Origin: Symbiodinium natans
Taxonomy: Eukaryota; Sar; Dinophyceae; Suessiales; Symbiodiniaceae
NCBI GenBank assembly: GCA_905221605.1
Contig: CAJNDS010000336.1
Location: 270,001 to 317,500 of the forward strand
Direction: 5' to 3'
Length of the DNA stretch: 47,500 nt
The notes beneath the pieces are model-generated. The model worked only from the letters and a program-made list of their open reading frames with translations, was not told the DNA's origin and did no database searches. A program made the position numbers and the translations under genes. How positions within the stretch are numbered: position 1 is the stretch's first letter; each line of letters begins with the position of its first letter. Positions 13,466-23,634 of the stretch are shown here, one piece after another.

Positions 13466-13538
13466 TGTGATCCAGGGTGTCCAGAAGCAGGATGACGTGT
13501 TCTGCCCACACAAGTTTGGGAGCTTCGGCTCGAAGAGC
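13466..13538 (-). CDS. Single exon of an unrecognised gene
   Basis: Minus-strand frame ALRAEAPKLVWAEHVILLLD plus DTLDH, bounded by GGGGTCAG| and |GTGTGTAGGG. The composition (amphipathic helix, GC-rich third positions, one open frame with sensible residues) is strongly coding-like. It reads straight into telomere-like repeats on its 3' side. No neighbouring exon could be joined and no family is recognised. Confidence 0.5.
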
Positions 13539-13581
13539 CTGACCCCCCAAAGTACCCATCACAACGGCCTAGACCCTGCAT

Positions 13582-13672
13582 AACCCTAAACCCTAAACCC
13601 TAAACCCTAAACCCTAACCCTAAACCCTAAACCCTAAACCCTAAACCCTAAACCCTAAACCCTAAACCCTTA
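13582..13672. repeat. CCCTAAA telomere-like array
   Basis: C-rich tract; the stretch 13673-13855 after it is AT-rich unique sequence with ACTCTATATATCATATA and no gene seen. Confidence 0.93.
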
Positions 13673-13916
13673 GGGTCAGGGAAGTGAAGTACGGGCCTTT
13701 AACTTGGGTCCCCTTGTTCTCTAACCCTTATATACACTCTATATATCATATAATAATGGCCCATACCTCGGATCCCTTTGAAACAAGGGTCAGGGACCAT
13801 ACCAAGGGCCCATGGTTCCAACCTTAGACTAGGGTTTCAGGGGGCCAGAACTATGGAGCCTCACCTGTGAGCGCGGCTGCCGGGAGGATGGGCTGGCAAG
13901 GGTGGAAGTGCGCGTC

Positions 13917-14103
13917 ACCCTCAACCCCTAAACCCCTAAACCCCAAACCCCAAACCCCAAGCCCCAAAACCTAAACCCTAAGCCCTAAACCCCAAACCCC
14001 AAACCCAAAAACACCTAACACCTAAACCCTAAACCCTAAACCCTAAGCCCTAAACCCTAAACCCTAAACCCTAAACCCTAATCCCTAAACCCTAAACCCT
14101 ACA
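13917..14103. repeat. CCCTAAA array with CCCCAAA and CCTAACA variants
   Basis: C-rich tract on the left of a 78-bp unique island (14104-14180). Confidence 0.93.
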
Positions 14104-14179
14104 TGTTTTGCCATCCCAGAAGCAGCAGCAAGCCACGGGATGCAGGCCACGTGAAGAGAGGCGCACGGGGAGGCTCTGG

Positions 14180-14762
14180 GTTTAGGGTTTAGGGTTTAGG
14201 GTTTAGGGTTTAGGGTTTAGGGTTTAGGGTTTAGGGTTTAGGGTTTAGGGTTTAGGGTTTAGGGTTTAGGGTTTAGGGTTTAGGGTTTAGGGTTTAGGGT
14301 TTAGGGTTCAGGGTAGGGTTTAGGGTTTAGGGTTTAGGGTTTTAGGGGTTTTAGGGTTTATGTTTAGGTTTTAGGGTTTAGGGTTTAGGTTTAGGGTTTA
14401 GGGGTTTTAGTGTTTATGGTTTAGGGTTTAGAGGGTTTAAGGGTTTAGGGTTAGGGTTTAGGGTTTTCAGGTTTAGGGTTTAGGTTTAGTGTTTTAGGGT
14501 TTAGGGTTTGGGTTTAGGGTTTAGGGTTGAGGGTTTAGGGTTTAGGTGTTAGGGTTTTAGGTTTAGGTTTTTTAGGTTTAGGGTTTAGGGGTTTAGGGTT
14601 TTCGGGTTTAGGGTTTTAAGGGGTTTTAGGGTTTTGGGTTTAGGGTTTAGGGTTTAGGTTTAAGGTTTCGTGTTTTATGTGGTAGGGTTTCGGGGTTCGG
14701 TTTGGTTTAGGGTTTCGGGTTTAGGTTTAGGTTTAGGGTTTTCGGGTTAATGGTTTAGGGTC
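14180..14762. repeat. Long TTTAGGG array, progressively degenerate
   Basis: Perfect for the first 130 bp, then increasingly irregular (TTTTAGGG, TTTAGG, TTTATGG) toward the modular repeat cluster. A G-run follows at about 14782-14797. Confidence 0.95.
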
Positions 14763-14811
14763 CCGCCGACCCTGGCGGAAGGGGGGGGGGGGGGGGTAGG
14801 GTACCCTGGCA

Positions 14812-14900
14812 GCTTTTCCGTGGAGGAACAGGCCACCCACACCGCGTAAACTCATGGACCATAGGCGGTTTCACACAGGGCATAGGGGCTCTTTTTGGAA
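14812..14900. repeat. Leader module P, copy 1
   Basis: Related to 20340-20425 and 43985-44060: GGAGGA.CA.GCCACCC.CAC..CGTAAAC, then GG.GGTT.CA.CACAG, then a run into C-rich sequence. In two of three places it stands just before a modular repeat cluster. Confidence 0.65.
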
Positions 14901-14977
14901 AAACACCCCCTTACCCTGCCAGACCCGAACCGCAAACCCAATCCACCAAACCCCAACCTTAAACTTGTTCTCCTGCG

Positions 14978-17527
14978 GGGTCGGCGGCTTGAGCCGGAGG
15001 CTCTTAAATCCGGCCCCCGCGCCGCCCGTGGTCCAGGGCGGAGCCCGCGTCGCACTAAAGCGCTAGCTTTAAGGGGCGAGCGCCCGAGCCGCCGACCCCG
15101 CCCAAAATTGCTTCAAATTCGCGCGGGGCCCTTCGGGAGGCCTCCAAAACGGCATCCAAGGGGGCGCAACACGCGGTGGTGCGAAAAGCACGAAAACCTC
15201 GTAAAAACCATGGGTTTTTACGAAAAACCGAGGCCACAAAACACCCGCAGCACCCCATTAACCCCTCACGGGCGCGCATCATCGGCCCTAGCTTTTCACA
15301 TGGGGCGCGCGCCAGGCCGAAACCACGTTTTTCAAGGTTTGGGGGGGGTACCGGAAGCCCAAAACCAGGCGAGCATCATGAGCATCAGCAGTCCTGGCCC
15401 GCGGGCTCAAGGCAATAAAAAACGCTGAAAAACGCTGAAATCACCGTAAATACCGTGTTTTTATGAGGTTTTTCACGCGTGCCTCCGACCCCCACCCCTG
15501 TTGCCCTTGACCCGCCCCCAAAGTGCGCATCATCGAAACCCACGTCCGGGGGGGGGTCTGCTGATGCTGCTGATGCGCGGGGTCCGGGCGCATCATCGAG
15601 CCATCGTTTCTCATGGGCTTCGTGGGGGGGGCCCACGGCCCAGAGACCCAGCTGATGCTCATGATGCTCGGTTTGGGGGGGTGTTCCAACAGCAGAAAAC
15701 CTCGTAAATACCGAGTGTTTTGTGGGTCCACGTAAAAACGCCCCTAAAATCGCTCATTTTACGCGCTCGAACGGCTTCATGCCTACAAAACACCCGAACA
15801 GCAGGACCCCGAATGCCCTTAAGGGCATTCGGGGTCTTGCTTTTGGGGGTTTCGTGGGCACGCAAGCGTTCAAGCACATACAATCGGCGTGTTTAAGGGG
15901 GTTTTGGATGGCCTGGGGAGGCCGCTGATGCTCATGATGCTCCCTTTCCTGGGTCCCAAAAGGCTTCCCAAGCCCAAAAACACGTGTTTACAGCGTTTTC
16001 TGAAGGTTTTTCAAAGGCAAAACGCATGCATAGAATGCTTTTAAGGCCCCCAAACCAACCCCACTGATGCTCCTGATGCGGGTGCGCGCGCGCGCGCGCG
16101 GCGCGCGCGCGCGCGCGCGCCGGGGGGGGAGGGGGGGGGAGGGAGGGGGGGCGAAGGCAGGAGAAAGAGAGACAGAGAGAAGGAGAGGACAAAGACACGG
16201 GAAAGAGAAGACAGTGCCAAGGTTCAAGGTTTCGTGCTTTGGGGGGCGGGGGCCGGCCCGTGCCGCTAGGCCTGAAATCCGGCCCCCACGCCGCCCGTGG
16301 TCCAGGGCGGAGCCCGCGTCGCACTAAAGCGCTAGCTTTAAGGGGCGAGCGCCCGAGCCGCCGACCCCGCCCAAAATTGCTTCAAATTCGCGCGGGTCCC
16401 TTCGGGAGGCCTCCAAAACGGCATCCAAGGGGACGCAACACGCGGTGGTGCGAAAAGCACGAAAACCTCGTAAAAACCATGGGTTTTTACGAAAAACCGA
16501 GGCCACAAAACACCCGCAGCACCCCGTTAAACCCTCACGGGCGCGCATCATCGGCCCTAGCTTTTCACATGGGGCGCGCGCCAGGCCGAAACCACGTTTT
16601 TCAAGGTTTGGGGGGGGTACCGGAAGCCCAAAACCAGGCGAGCATCATGAGCATCAGCAGCCCTGGCCCGCGGGCCCAAGGCAATAAAAAATGCTGAAAA
16701 ACGCTGAAATCACCGTAAATACCGTCTTTTTATGAGGTTTTTCACGCGTGCCTCCGACCCCCACCCCTGTTGCCCTTGACCCGCCCCCAAAGTGCGCATC
16801 ATCGAAACCCACGTCCGGGGGGGGTCTGCTGATGCTGCTGATGCGCGGGGGTCCGGCGCATCATCGAGCCATCGCTTCTCATGGGCTTCGTGGGGGGGTC
16901 CGGGCCGACGGCCCAGAGACCCAGCTGATGCTCATGATGCTCGGTTTGGGGGGGGTTCGAACAGCAGAAAACCTCGTAAATACCGAGTGTTTTGTGGGTC
17001 CACGTAAAAACGCCCCTAAAATCGCTCATTTTACGCGCTCGAACGGCTTCGTGCCTACAAAACACCCGAACAGCAGGACCCCCGAATGCCCTTAAGGGCA
17101 TTCGGGGTCTTGCTTTTGGGGGTTTCGTGGGCACGCAAGCGTTCAAGCACATACAATCGGCGTGTTTAAGGGGGTTTTGGATGGCCTGAAGGAGGCCGCT
17201 GATGCTCATGATGCTCCCTTTCCTGGGTCCCAAAAGGCTTCCCAAGCCCAAAAACACGTGTTTACAGCGTTTTCTGAAGGTTTTTCGAAGGCAAAACGCA
17301 TGCATAGAATGCTTTTACGGCCCCCAAACCAACCCCACTGATGCTCCTGATGCGGATGCGCGCGCGCGCGCGCGCCGGAGGGGGGGGGGAGGGAGGGGGG
17401 GCGAAGGCAGGAGAAAGAGAGACAGAGAGAAGGAGAGGACAAAGACACGGGAAAGAGAAGACAGTGCCAAGGTTCAAGGTTTCGTGCTTTGGGGGGCGGG
17501 GGCCGGCCCGTGCCGCTAGGCCTGAAA
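14978..17527 (+). repeat. Modular repeat cluster 1 (two direct units)
   Basis: Structure: a 32-bp head (GGGGTCGGCGGCTTGAGCCG, then GAGGCTCTTAAA), a GC-rich linker L (about 15010-15065), unit 1 (about 15066-16270), L again (16274-16330), unit 2 (about 16331-17527). The two units of about 1.2 kb are nearly identical. The head is an imperfect inverted repeat of the unit start (TTTAAGGGGCGAGCGCCCGA, then GCCGCCGACCCC). Each unit holds a 32-bp palindrome, several copies of a GCATCATGAGCATCAGC-type motif in both orientations, an alternating GC run, and a GA-rich tail ending GCTAGGCCTGAAAT. Open frames on both strands are fragmentary and not convincing as protein. No transposase, RNA gene or known element recognised. 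Confidence 0.85.
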
Positions 17528-17534
17528 TTTAGGA

Positions 17535-17880
17535 CGCATTGGGTTTAGGGTCTAGGGTTTAGGGCTTTGGGCTTAGGGTTTAGGGTTTAGGGTTTAGGGT
17601 TTAGGGTCTAGGGTTTAGGGTTTAGGGTTTGGGTTTAGGGTCTAGGTTTAGTGTTCAGGGTTTAGGGTTCTGGGCTTTGGGGTTACATCCGAAAAACCCA
17701 AAGAAACCCCAAAATAAACCCCAACAAAGCCCCAATAAACCCCAATAAACCGCAAATAAACCGCCGATAAACCCCCTATAAACCCCAACAAAAATCCCAA
17801 GAACTCCCAATTATTCTTAGAATGATCCCTAAACCCTAAACCCTAAACCCTACACCCTACACCCTAAACCCGCATTGATC
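17535..17880. repeat. TTTAGGG array, then AAACCCC-type low-complexity and CCCTAAA
   Basis: G-rich tract to 17690, then ATAAACCCC-like irregular repeats (17700-17790), then a short CCCTAAA tract before the decayed WDR55 first exon. Confidence 0.85.
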
Positions 17881-17952
17881 CTCCAGTGGCCTGCGTTCGA
17901 AGCGCGAGGAGGCGGAGCAGCCATGGCAGGGCTGCCGGACCCCAGGCTTGGA

Positions 17953-18092
17953 GGGGGGTTTGGGGTTTGGGGTTTAGGGTTTGGGGTTTGGGGTTTGGGG
18001 TTTGGGGTTTGGGGTTTAGGGTTTAGGGTTTAGGGTTTAGGGTTTGGGGTTTAGGGTTTAGGGGTCTAGGTTTGGGGTTTAGGGTTACGTTG
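17953..18092. repeat. TTTGGGG/TTTAGGG array
   Basis: G-rich tract right of the decayed WDR55 exon 1, followed by a T-run/G-run compound tract (18105-18126). Confidence 0.92.
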
Positions 18093-18235
18093 ACACGTTT
18101 TTGTTTTTTTTTTGGGGGGGGGGGGGCCTGGAGAGTTTCGGGGTTGAGGGTTTCAGTGTTTCAGGTTGAGTGTCTGAGGTTCGAAGGGTTTCAGGTTGAG
18201 GGTCTGAGGTTCGAAGGGTGGCAGCAGTTAGGAGG

Positions 18236-18300
18236 GTTCAAGGCAGCTCTGAGCGCCCCCCCATGTTGGCCGGAGCGACGATGCCTGTGAGCCGAGACAT
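18236..18300 (-). other. Exon-like segment, paralogue of 5440-5545
   Basis: After the acceptor CATTGCCTTGACCTTCAG the minus strand reads ATG TCT CGG CTC ACA GGC, i.e. MSRLTGIVAPANMGGRSELP then a stop. It may be a first exon or decayed sequence; no family recognised. Confidence 0.3.
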
Positions 18301-18892
18301 CCTGAAGGTCAAGGCAATGTCGAGTTTAGGGTTTATGTGCTTTAGGGTCTATCGGGTTTTAGGGTTTAGGGTCTATATGATTTAGGGAGTAAAGCTTTGG
18401 GCTCAGGATCGAAGGCTTGGGGCTTATGAGTCTCGGGTTGAACTAGGGTTCAGGGCTATAGGGGTGCGAAGGATTTGGGGAGTTCAGTGTCTAGCCACAG
18501 CAAAGCAGGCAGCCAGCAGTCAAGGCCCTTTTTTTTGGAACACCCGCAGAAGTCTGCTTTGTGGTGCTCCAAAGGGGCTAGGAGGAGCGTCCCAGCTGTC
18601 TTGGCCGCGGAAGCTGGGGCGAATTTTGAGGAACCCTAAACCCTAAACCCTAAACCCTAAACCTCTCTTACCACATATTTAAACCCTATACACCTTCGTG
18701 GGGATTCGGGTTTGGGGTTTGCGCACAGCCCCTGAGCCTTCTCATTCTTACTGCCTCATCTATAACCCGATGCACCCTTCAAACACTACAAATCCTATGA
18801 ACCCTACCCTACAAACGTCATAAACGCTGCCAGTGAACCCTACAGGCCCTAGACACCCTAAACGCCCCATGGAACCGACAACCGTTCTACAA

Positions 18893-19150
18893 ACCCTACA
18901 AACCCTACAAACCCTACAAACCCTACAAACCCTACAAACCCTACAAACCCTACAAACCCTACAAACCCTACAAACCCTACAAACCCTACACACCCTACAC
19001 ACCCTATAAACCCTGCAAACCCCACAAAGCCCACAAACCCTACGAACCCTACGAACCCCACAAACCCCACAAACCCTACGAACCCTACGAACCCTACGAA
19101 CCCTACGAACCCTACGAACCCTACGAACCCTACGAACCCTACGAACCCCC
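18893..19150. repeat. 9-mer minisatellite AAACCCTAC / GAACCCTAC
   Basis: Two homogeneous blocks of a 9-bp telomere-repeat derivative: AAACCCTAC (to about 18990) and GAACCCTAC (about 19060-19147). Because 9 is a multiple of 3 all frames stay open, producing artificial GFV and CRV repeat frames on the minus strand. Confidence 0.93.
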
Positions 19151-19154
19151 GAAC

Positions 19155-19194
19155 CTTGAAGCTCTTCCAGGACCGAGGGGACTCGTCTCCAGTA
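19155..19194 (-). CDS. Micro-exon of an unrecognised gene
   Basis: Minus strand YWRRVPSVLEELQ between CACCCCCAAG| and |GTTCGGGG, 40 nt, directly against the 9-mer minisatellite. Coding-like composition but too short to identify. Confidence 0.35.
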
Positions 19195-19797
19195 CTTGGG
19201 GGTGCATGGTACTTATTAACCACTTGTAACTTTACTTATAAGCCCCTTAAGTGCCCTAATATGGCTATAAGTACAGTTATACTGTTATAAGTACAGCTAT
19301 AAGTACAGTGATACTTGGCCAATAAGAAGCATGAACCTCCAAGTAAGTGCCGCCCTCGGCCAAGAGATGGACGACTCACAGAAGAGGAAGGTAAAAGGGG
19401 ACGCCCAGGAGCCCGGTACAAAGGCACGAGGATTTTTCTGGATTCTTGCGAAGGTGTGCATATATGTGAAGCGACCCGAATACGGGCCTACCGTAAACAC
19501 GATGGTTTCCGCAGTCTGCAGTAACTTAGCTTAAGTTTCTCCAACTCCCTGAGCCATGAAGCTCCGATCAGTTCGTCTTACACCCCCGGAAACACATCCT
19601 CTGACGACATTAGGGACCCTCCAAAACCCCTAAACTCGAGGGGGAGGGAAGGTTGATCTACCTGACGAAGCCTAAGGCGAGTCTAGGGTTCAGGCCATGT
19701 ATCTCTATGCCTTCAGACGGCTCTCCTGCACTAGATGGCTACGCACCTCAATTACATCACCGCCCGAAAGCACCCAAAAAAAAATACTGCATTACAT

Positions 19798-19975
19798 GCT
19801 CTAAACCCTAAACCCTAAACCCTAAACCCTAAACCCTAAACCCTAAACCCTAAACCCTAAACCCAAACCCCTAAACCCTAAACCCTAAACCCTAAACCCT
19901 AAACCCTAAACCCTAAACCCTAAACCCTAAACCCTAAACCCTAAACCCTAAACCCTAAACCCTAAACCCCCCAAA
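19798..19975. repeat. CCCTAAA telomere-like array
   Basis: Near-perfect C-rich tract splitting the 18.5-20.09 kb block; absent at the corresponding place near 6.67 kb. Confidence 0.95.
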
Positions 19976-20092
19976 GCATCTCCCCCAAGGCCAACATCCC
20001 GAGCATCCCGGTGCGCCCCTTGCGTAGCCTGAAACGATCGGCGGCGGCAGCCTCCCAGCAGCCTCACTCCCACGCAAAGGCTGCCTCACCGT

Positions 20093-20100
20093 TTTAGGGT

Positions 20101-20174
<74 letters not shown>

Positions 20175-20190
20175 GTTTGAGGGTTGAGGA
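20093..20190. repeat. TTGAGGG variant array
   Basis: About thirteen copies of GGGTTGA, closing the right side of the 19976-20090 island. Confidence 0.93.
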
Positions 20191-21100
20191 GTTTCTGGGG
20201 AGCTGTAGCTCATAGAAAGCTTCAAACAGGCTTTGGGGGCGAAAGTTCTGGGGCTTTGCAGGTTTTCGGGTTTTCGGTCAAGTCGAAAAGGTTTTTGAGG
20301 GTTTGGGGGTTAACGTTCTTGCACCCCCGTGCACAATTTTTTCATGGAGGACCACGCCACCCGCACGACGTAAACGCATCGACTTCAGCACAGGGGGTAG
20401 GGGCTCCTTTGGCAAAACCCCCACCCCCCCCCCTCCCCCACCCCCCCCCACCCCCCCACCCCCCCAACCCTCCCCGGCTTTTTTCACACCACACCCCCCA
20501 CGCCCTACAGCCCAACCAAACCTGCCCCAAAGGTCGAGCCAAAAGCCAAGGCTACCCTAAAGACAAGAGTATTGGACCCACAAAGGCTCAAAACCTGGAG
20601 TGAAGGTTCTTGAGGGATTAGGGTTCTGGGTATAGGGTGTAGGGTTTTCGGGTTCGGGGCTTGGGATTTAGGGACTAGGGTTGCGGTTTCACGGGGGGGT
20701 TGCCTATGTTGCAACCTTACGCGAACCGCTCCAAGAGTTCGAAGCCTCTACCCCCCCATTCCCACAACACGTCCTCAAACCCCCGAACCCTGGTTTAGGG
20801 GTTTAGGGTTTAGGGTGTAGAGTTTAGCGTTTAGGCTTTAGGGTAACAACAATTTCCGGCTTTGAGGGTTGAGGCGGCCTGAGCCGGAGGCTCCTAAATT
20901 TAGGGTTGCCTGAGGATGGAAAAAAACATTTCTTGGTTTGGCGGGGTTCACTCAGTCAGACTTATAACGTGCACACTAGGCAATAAACACCCTGTAAACC
21001 CTTAAGAACCCTAGGGCCTAGGATCAAAACACTAAACCCCCCAAAGCCCTGAAGACCCTTGAAGTAAAGTCGCCCTGAAACCCCAGAAGCCCTTCTAAAC
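20191..21100. other. Unique and C-rich stretch with leader module P and a head fragment
   Basis: Leader module P copy 2 is at about 20340-20425, followed by a C-rich tract (20416-20475). At 20869-20905 GGCGGCCTGAGCCGGAGGCT, then CCTAAAT, matches the head of the modular repeat cluster, but no unit follows. No exon supported. Confidence 0.6.
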
Positions 21101-21102
21101 CT

Positions 21103-21335
21103 CAACCCTAAACCCTAAACCCTAAACCCTAAACCCTAAACCCTAAACCCTAAACCCTAAACCCTAAACCCTAAACCCTAAACCCTAAACCCTAAACAAT
21201 AAACCCTAAACCCTAAACCCTAAACCCTAAACCCTAAACCCTAAACCCTAAACCCTAAACCCTAAACCCTAAACCCTAAACCCTAAACCCTAAACCCTAA
21301 ACCCTAAACCCTAAACCCTAAACCCTAACCCTAGG
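21103..21335. repeat. Longest perfect CCCTAAA array
   Basis: About 33 copies with almost no variation. It ends at ACCCTAACCCTAGGGTTTTGG, where the C-rich strand passes directly into G-rich sequence. Confidence 0.96.
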
Positions 21336-21383
21336 GTTTTGGTGTGTTTGGGGGGCCGAAGGCGTTGTAGGGGTTTGGGCGAC

Positions 21384-22141
21384 CTCGCCCTGGTCGTCGT
21401 TGTAGTAGTCGCGGGTATCCGACTCGTCCATGCAAGCCTGAACACAAGAGGGCCCGTCAGTCTATGAGGGTTTAGGGTTTGGGGTTAAGGGTTTGGGGTT
21501 TAGGGTTTAGGGTTTACAAAGCCCTCAAAGCCCTCAACGCCTAAGCCCTCAACACTTTTCTCCGCGTCGTGTCTTGTCAGTGAACTCCTTCAAGACATGC
21601 TCAGTGAGTTGTGTTCCCAGCAAGGGAACCAACAACAAGAGTTCCTGCTGAGAGAAAAGGCTCCGTGATCTTTAGGGTTTAGAAGGGGGCGGGGGTAGCT
21701 GTTTTAAGGATTTCATTGCGAGGAGATCCCTAAACCCTAAACGCTATACCCTATACCCTAAAGCCCAACCCGAAACCCTAAGCCCTAAACCCCAAACCCG
21801 AAACCCTAAACCCTTAACATACTGGTGACTAGGTAGGTTCCTGAGGTTGGCTCACGCTCGCTATCTGAAAAGCGAAAAGCGCTACGGGGAGTCGAGTATT
21901 TTGCTGGGCATACTGCTGCCAAGGCCCTCAAACAGTGAGTTTTTAGGGGCCTTGTTGGACTTGGGGTTGAGGGCCAGAACTTGAAGAGGAAAAAAGGAAG
22001 ACAGATTTAAAACATTAATAGCCTGGAGCCCCCATATACACTCAACTAATGTTGTCCTGATGAGCTTCAGAGTCAGCTGGCCTCGTGCATCCACCACGCG
22101 TCGCTGCCCAAGGACTCAAACTCCCGCTTGGTGGTTCGCAC
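21384..22141 (-). CDS. Unrecognised gene, three exons read (partial)
   Basis: Minus-strand exons: 22082-22141 (acceptor CCATCCCCCGCGCAG; VRTTKREFESLGSDAWWMHE); about 21556-21647 (acceptor CCTTTTCTCTCAG; QELLLLVPLLGTQLTEHVLK and a basic end); 21384-21437 (acceptor CCCTCTTGTGTTCAG; ACMDESDTRDYYNDDQGE). All three have strong pyrimidine-rich acceptors and coding-like composition. Exon 1 joins exon 2 in phase with a GC donor; exon 2 joins exon 3 only if a GA donor at about 21561 is used. The last exon is followed at 21335 by a telomere-like array. No family recognised; helical middle part, acidic C-terminal part. Confidence 0.55.
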
Positions 22142-22149
22142 CTGCGCGG

Positions 22150-23320
22150 GGGATGGGAGGTAAGGGCGCTAGGGCTAAGGGTGAGTTGGGGTTTGGGTAT
22201 AGGATTTAGGTTCTACGGGGGCGAGGGGGACTAAGCACCTCACTGCAGGTCCTTTTCAGAGGCACCTAAGGGCTGCGCAAGAATGTGGCATCATGATTCG
22301 CAGCGTGGGTTTTCGAGGTCAACAAGACTTCCCAGCTGCTTTATCCACAAATTTAAGGCCTAAGTCGTTAGCCTAAACCCCAAACCCAAGCAACGGGCCA
22401 ATCCGAAGATCCGAAATCTTCACCCGAAGCAATCCAAACAGGCGACTCAGACGCTAGGGCCAACGACGGCCCCCCCTAGGAAGTCTGTGTATTCATATAG
22501 ACAAACACAAACCCGAAGCACTCTGAATGTGTCACTTTGGTTTTAGAGATGGAAGTGCCCCAGATTGGGGATGCACAGCATTCGAACTTGAGGATGTGAT
22601 GGGCGGTCTTAGGGCTTTGGGATGCTTTGGGGGGCTAAGGGTTTTTTAGGGCTTTTAGGGCTTTTAGGGCTTTAGGGCTTTAGGTGTTTCGGGGCGTTTT
22701 AGGGGCTTTCGGGCTTGGATCCAGATATTTACGGCAGAGTCGTCGCGGCGCCCATCACCTGCCAGAAGCAGACACCCACCATAGAACCTTGAGCCCTATA
22801 CCCCAAACCCAACAGCCGACCCTACACCCTAAACCCTACACCCTACACCCTAGACCCACTCCCGTGGTGCTTGATGTATAGATGCAGGAAGGTCCCCAAG
22901 CCCTAAACACCACAACCTAAACCCTAAACCCTCCTAAACCCTAGCCCGAAACCCTAAACCCTAAACCCTAAACCATGAACCCTAAACCTACCCCCTGAAC
23001 CGTTTAGCCTGAACCCTACATACTCAACCCTAGACGAACACTAGGCCAAGAGCCCTGCGCTGAAATGGAAGCTTCGTGTCATGGATACTCGCGGGCGCCC
23101 TCACCCTGAACCCGTGTTTAAGGGTTAAGATTCTAACGGTTTAGCACTATAAGGATTTAAGGGTTTGGCTTAAGGGTTTCAGGGTTTACGGGTTTGGTAA
23201 GCTGCGAGCTTCAGTGCATGCTCTTAGCATACATAAGAAAAAGACAGTCTTGTAGAGAACTGACCATAGTAGGGGCCTAGGATTCATAACCTACACCCTA
23301 CACACCCCACCCAAACTAGA
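22150..23320. other. Mostly unique sequence, no gene supported
   Basis: Scattered degenerate telomere-like copies (22620-22690, 22800-23000, 23130-23200). Weak exon-like pieces are visible, such as minus-strand DGRRDDSA near 22745 between CTTCTGGCAG and GTAAAT, but none can be joined. Confidence 0.5.
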
Positions 23321-23327
23321 GTCCCTC

Positions 23328-23375
23328 CCGGCAGCAAGCAGCTCGTTGATGCGGAGCACATCCTCAATCAAAGGC
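23328..23375 (-). CDS. Micro-exon, ankyrin-like helix
   Basis: Minus strand PLIEDVLRINELLAAG after GCCTTGTAG. The V..INELLAAG pattern resembles the second helix of an ankyrin repeat, but one helix is not enough to assign a family. It may be part of the gene read at 21384-22141 (same strand, upstream). Confidence 0.4.
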
Positions 23376-23575
23376 CTACAAGGCTTCGTTCCGTTCAGCG
23401 TTTTCGGGTTCAGGGCTTTCGGGCTCAAGGATTTCAAGTTCAGGGTTCCAGGTTGAGAGCTCGGGGTCAAGGTGAAGTTGCTTCGGGACTGCAGGCATGA
23501 AAAGGTATGGCGTGAAAAGTCCCTCTTGGCGTTTAGCCCTCTCAGTACCCAGTCTTCTTTGGCCGGGACTCACAA

Positions 23576-23634
23576 ACCCTAAACCCTAAACCCTAAACCC
23601 TAAACCCTAAACCCTAAACCCTAAACCCTAAACC
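23576..23634. repeat. CCCTAAA telomere-like array
   Basis: C-rich tract. The 220 bp on its right are GC-rich and open in two minus-strand frames (for example SVIAGDTGSRTARTH); coding status unresolved. Confidence 0.93.

Larger units (their letters stand above)
13860..17924 (-). pseudogene. Partial, decayed second copy of the WDR55 5' part
   Basis: A first-exon-like piece (ATG at 17924, ATGGCTGCTCCGCCTCCTCG) matches WDR55 exon 1 at 5085 but has one extra base, shifting the frame. A second-exon-like piece (13860-13914) reads DAHFHPCQPILPAAALTGE, the counterpart of exon 2, with the same GC donor after GAG. The space between is 4 kb here against about 200 bp in the intact copy, because the modular repeat cluster and telomere-like arrays lie in it. 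Later exons were not found. Most likely non-functional. Confidence 0.6.
18505..20090. repeat. Subtelomere-like block, paralogue of 6.09-6.79 kb, expanded
   Basis: The three sub-blocks at 18505-18625, 19395-19640 and 19972-20085 correspond in order to 6090-6225, 6340-6560 and 6680-6790. The extra length here is the 9-mer minisatellite (18893-19150) and a CCCTAAA array (19798-19975). Confidence 0.8.

Noticed and set aside
14978-17527. CRISPR-like array
   Set aside because: Short motifs recur in both orientations at irregular spacing, without regular repeat-spacer order, in a eukaryotic genome.
14852-17532. Many 60-177 codon frames on both strands of the modular repeat
   Set aside because: They overlap on both strands, carry no recognisable domain, and their similarity between copies follows from DNA identity.
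18760-19223. Cys-Arg-Val and Gly-Phe-Val repeat proteins
   Set aside because: Translations of a 9-bp minisatellite, open in all frames because 9 is a multiple of 3.
21581-21668. Plus-strand terminal exon (SELLQDMLSELCSQQGNQQQ)
   Set aside because: The minus strand in the same place has a better acceptor and coding-like sequence, and lies between other minus-strand exons.
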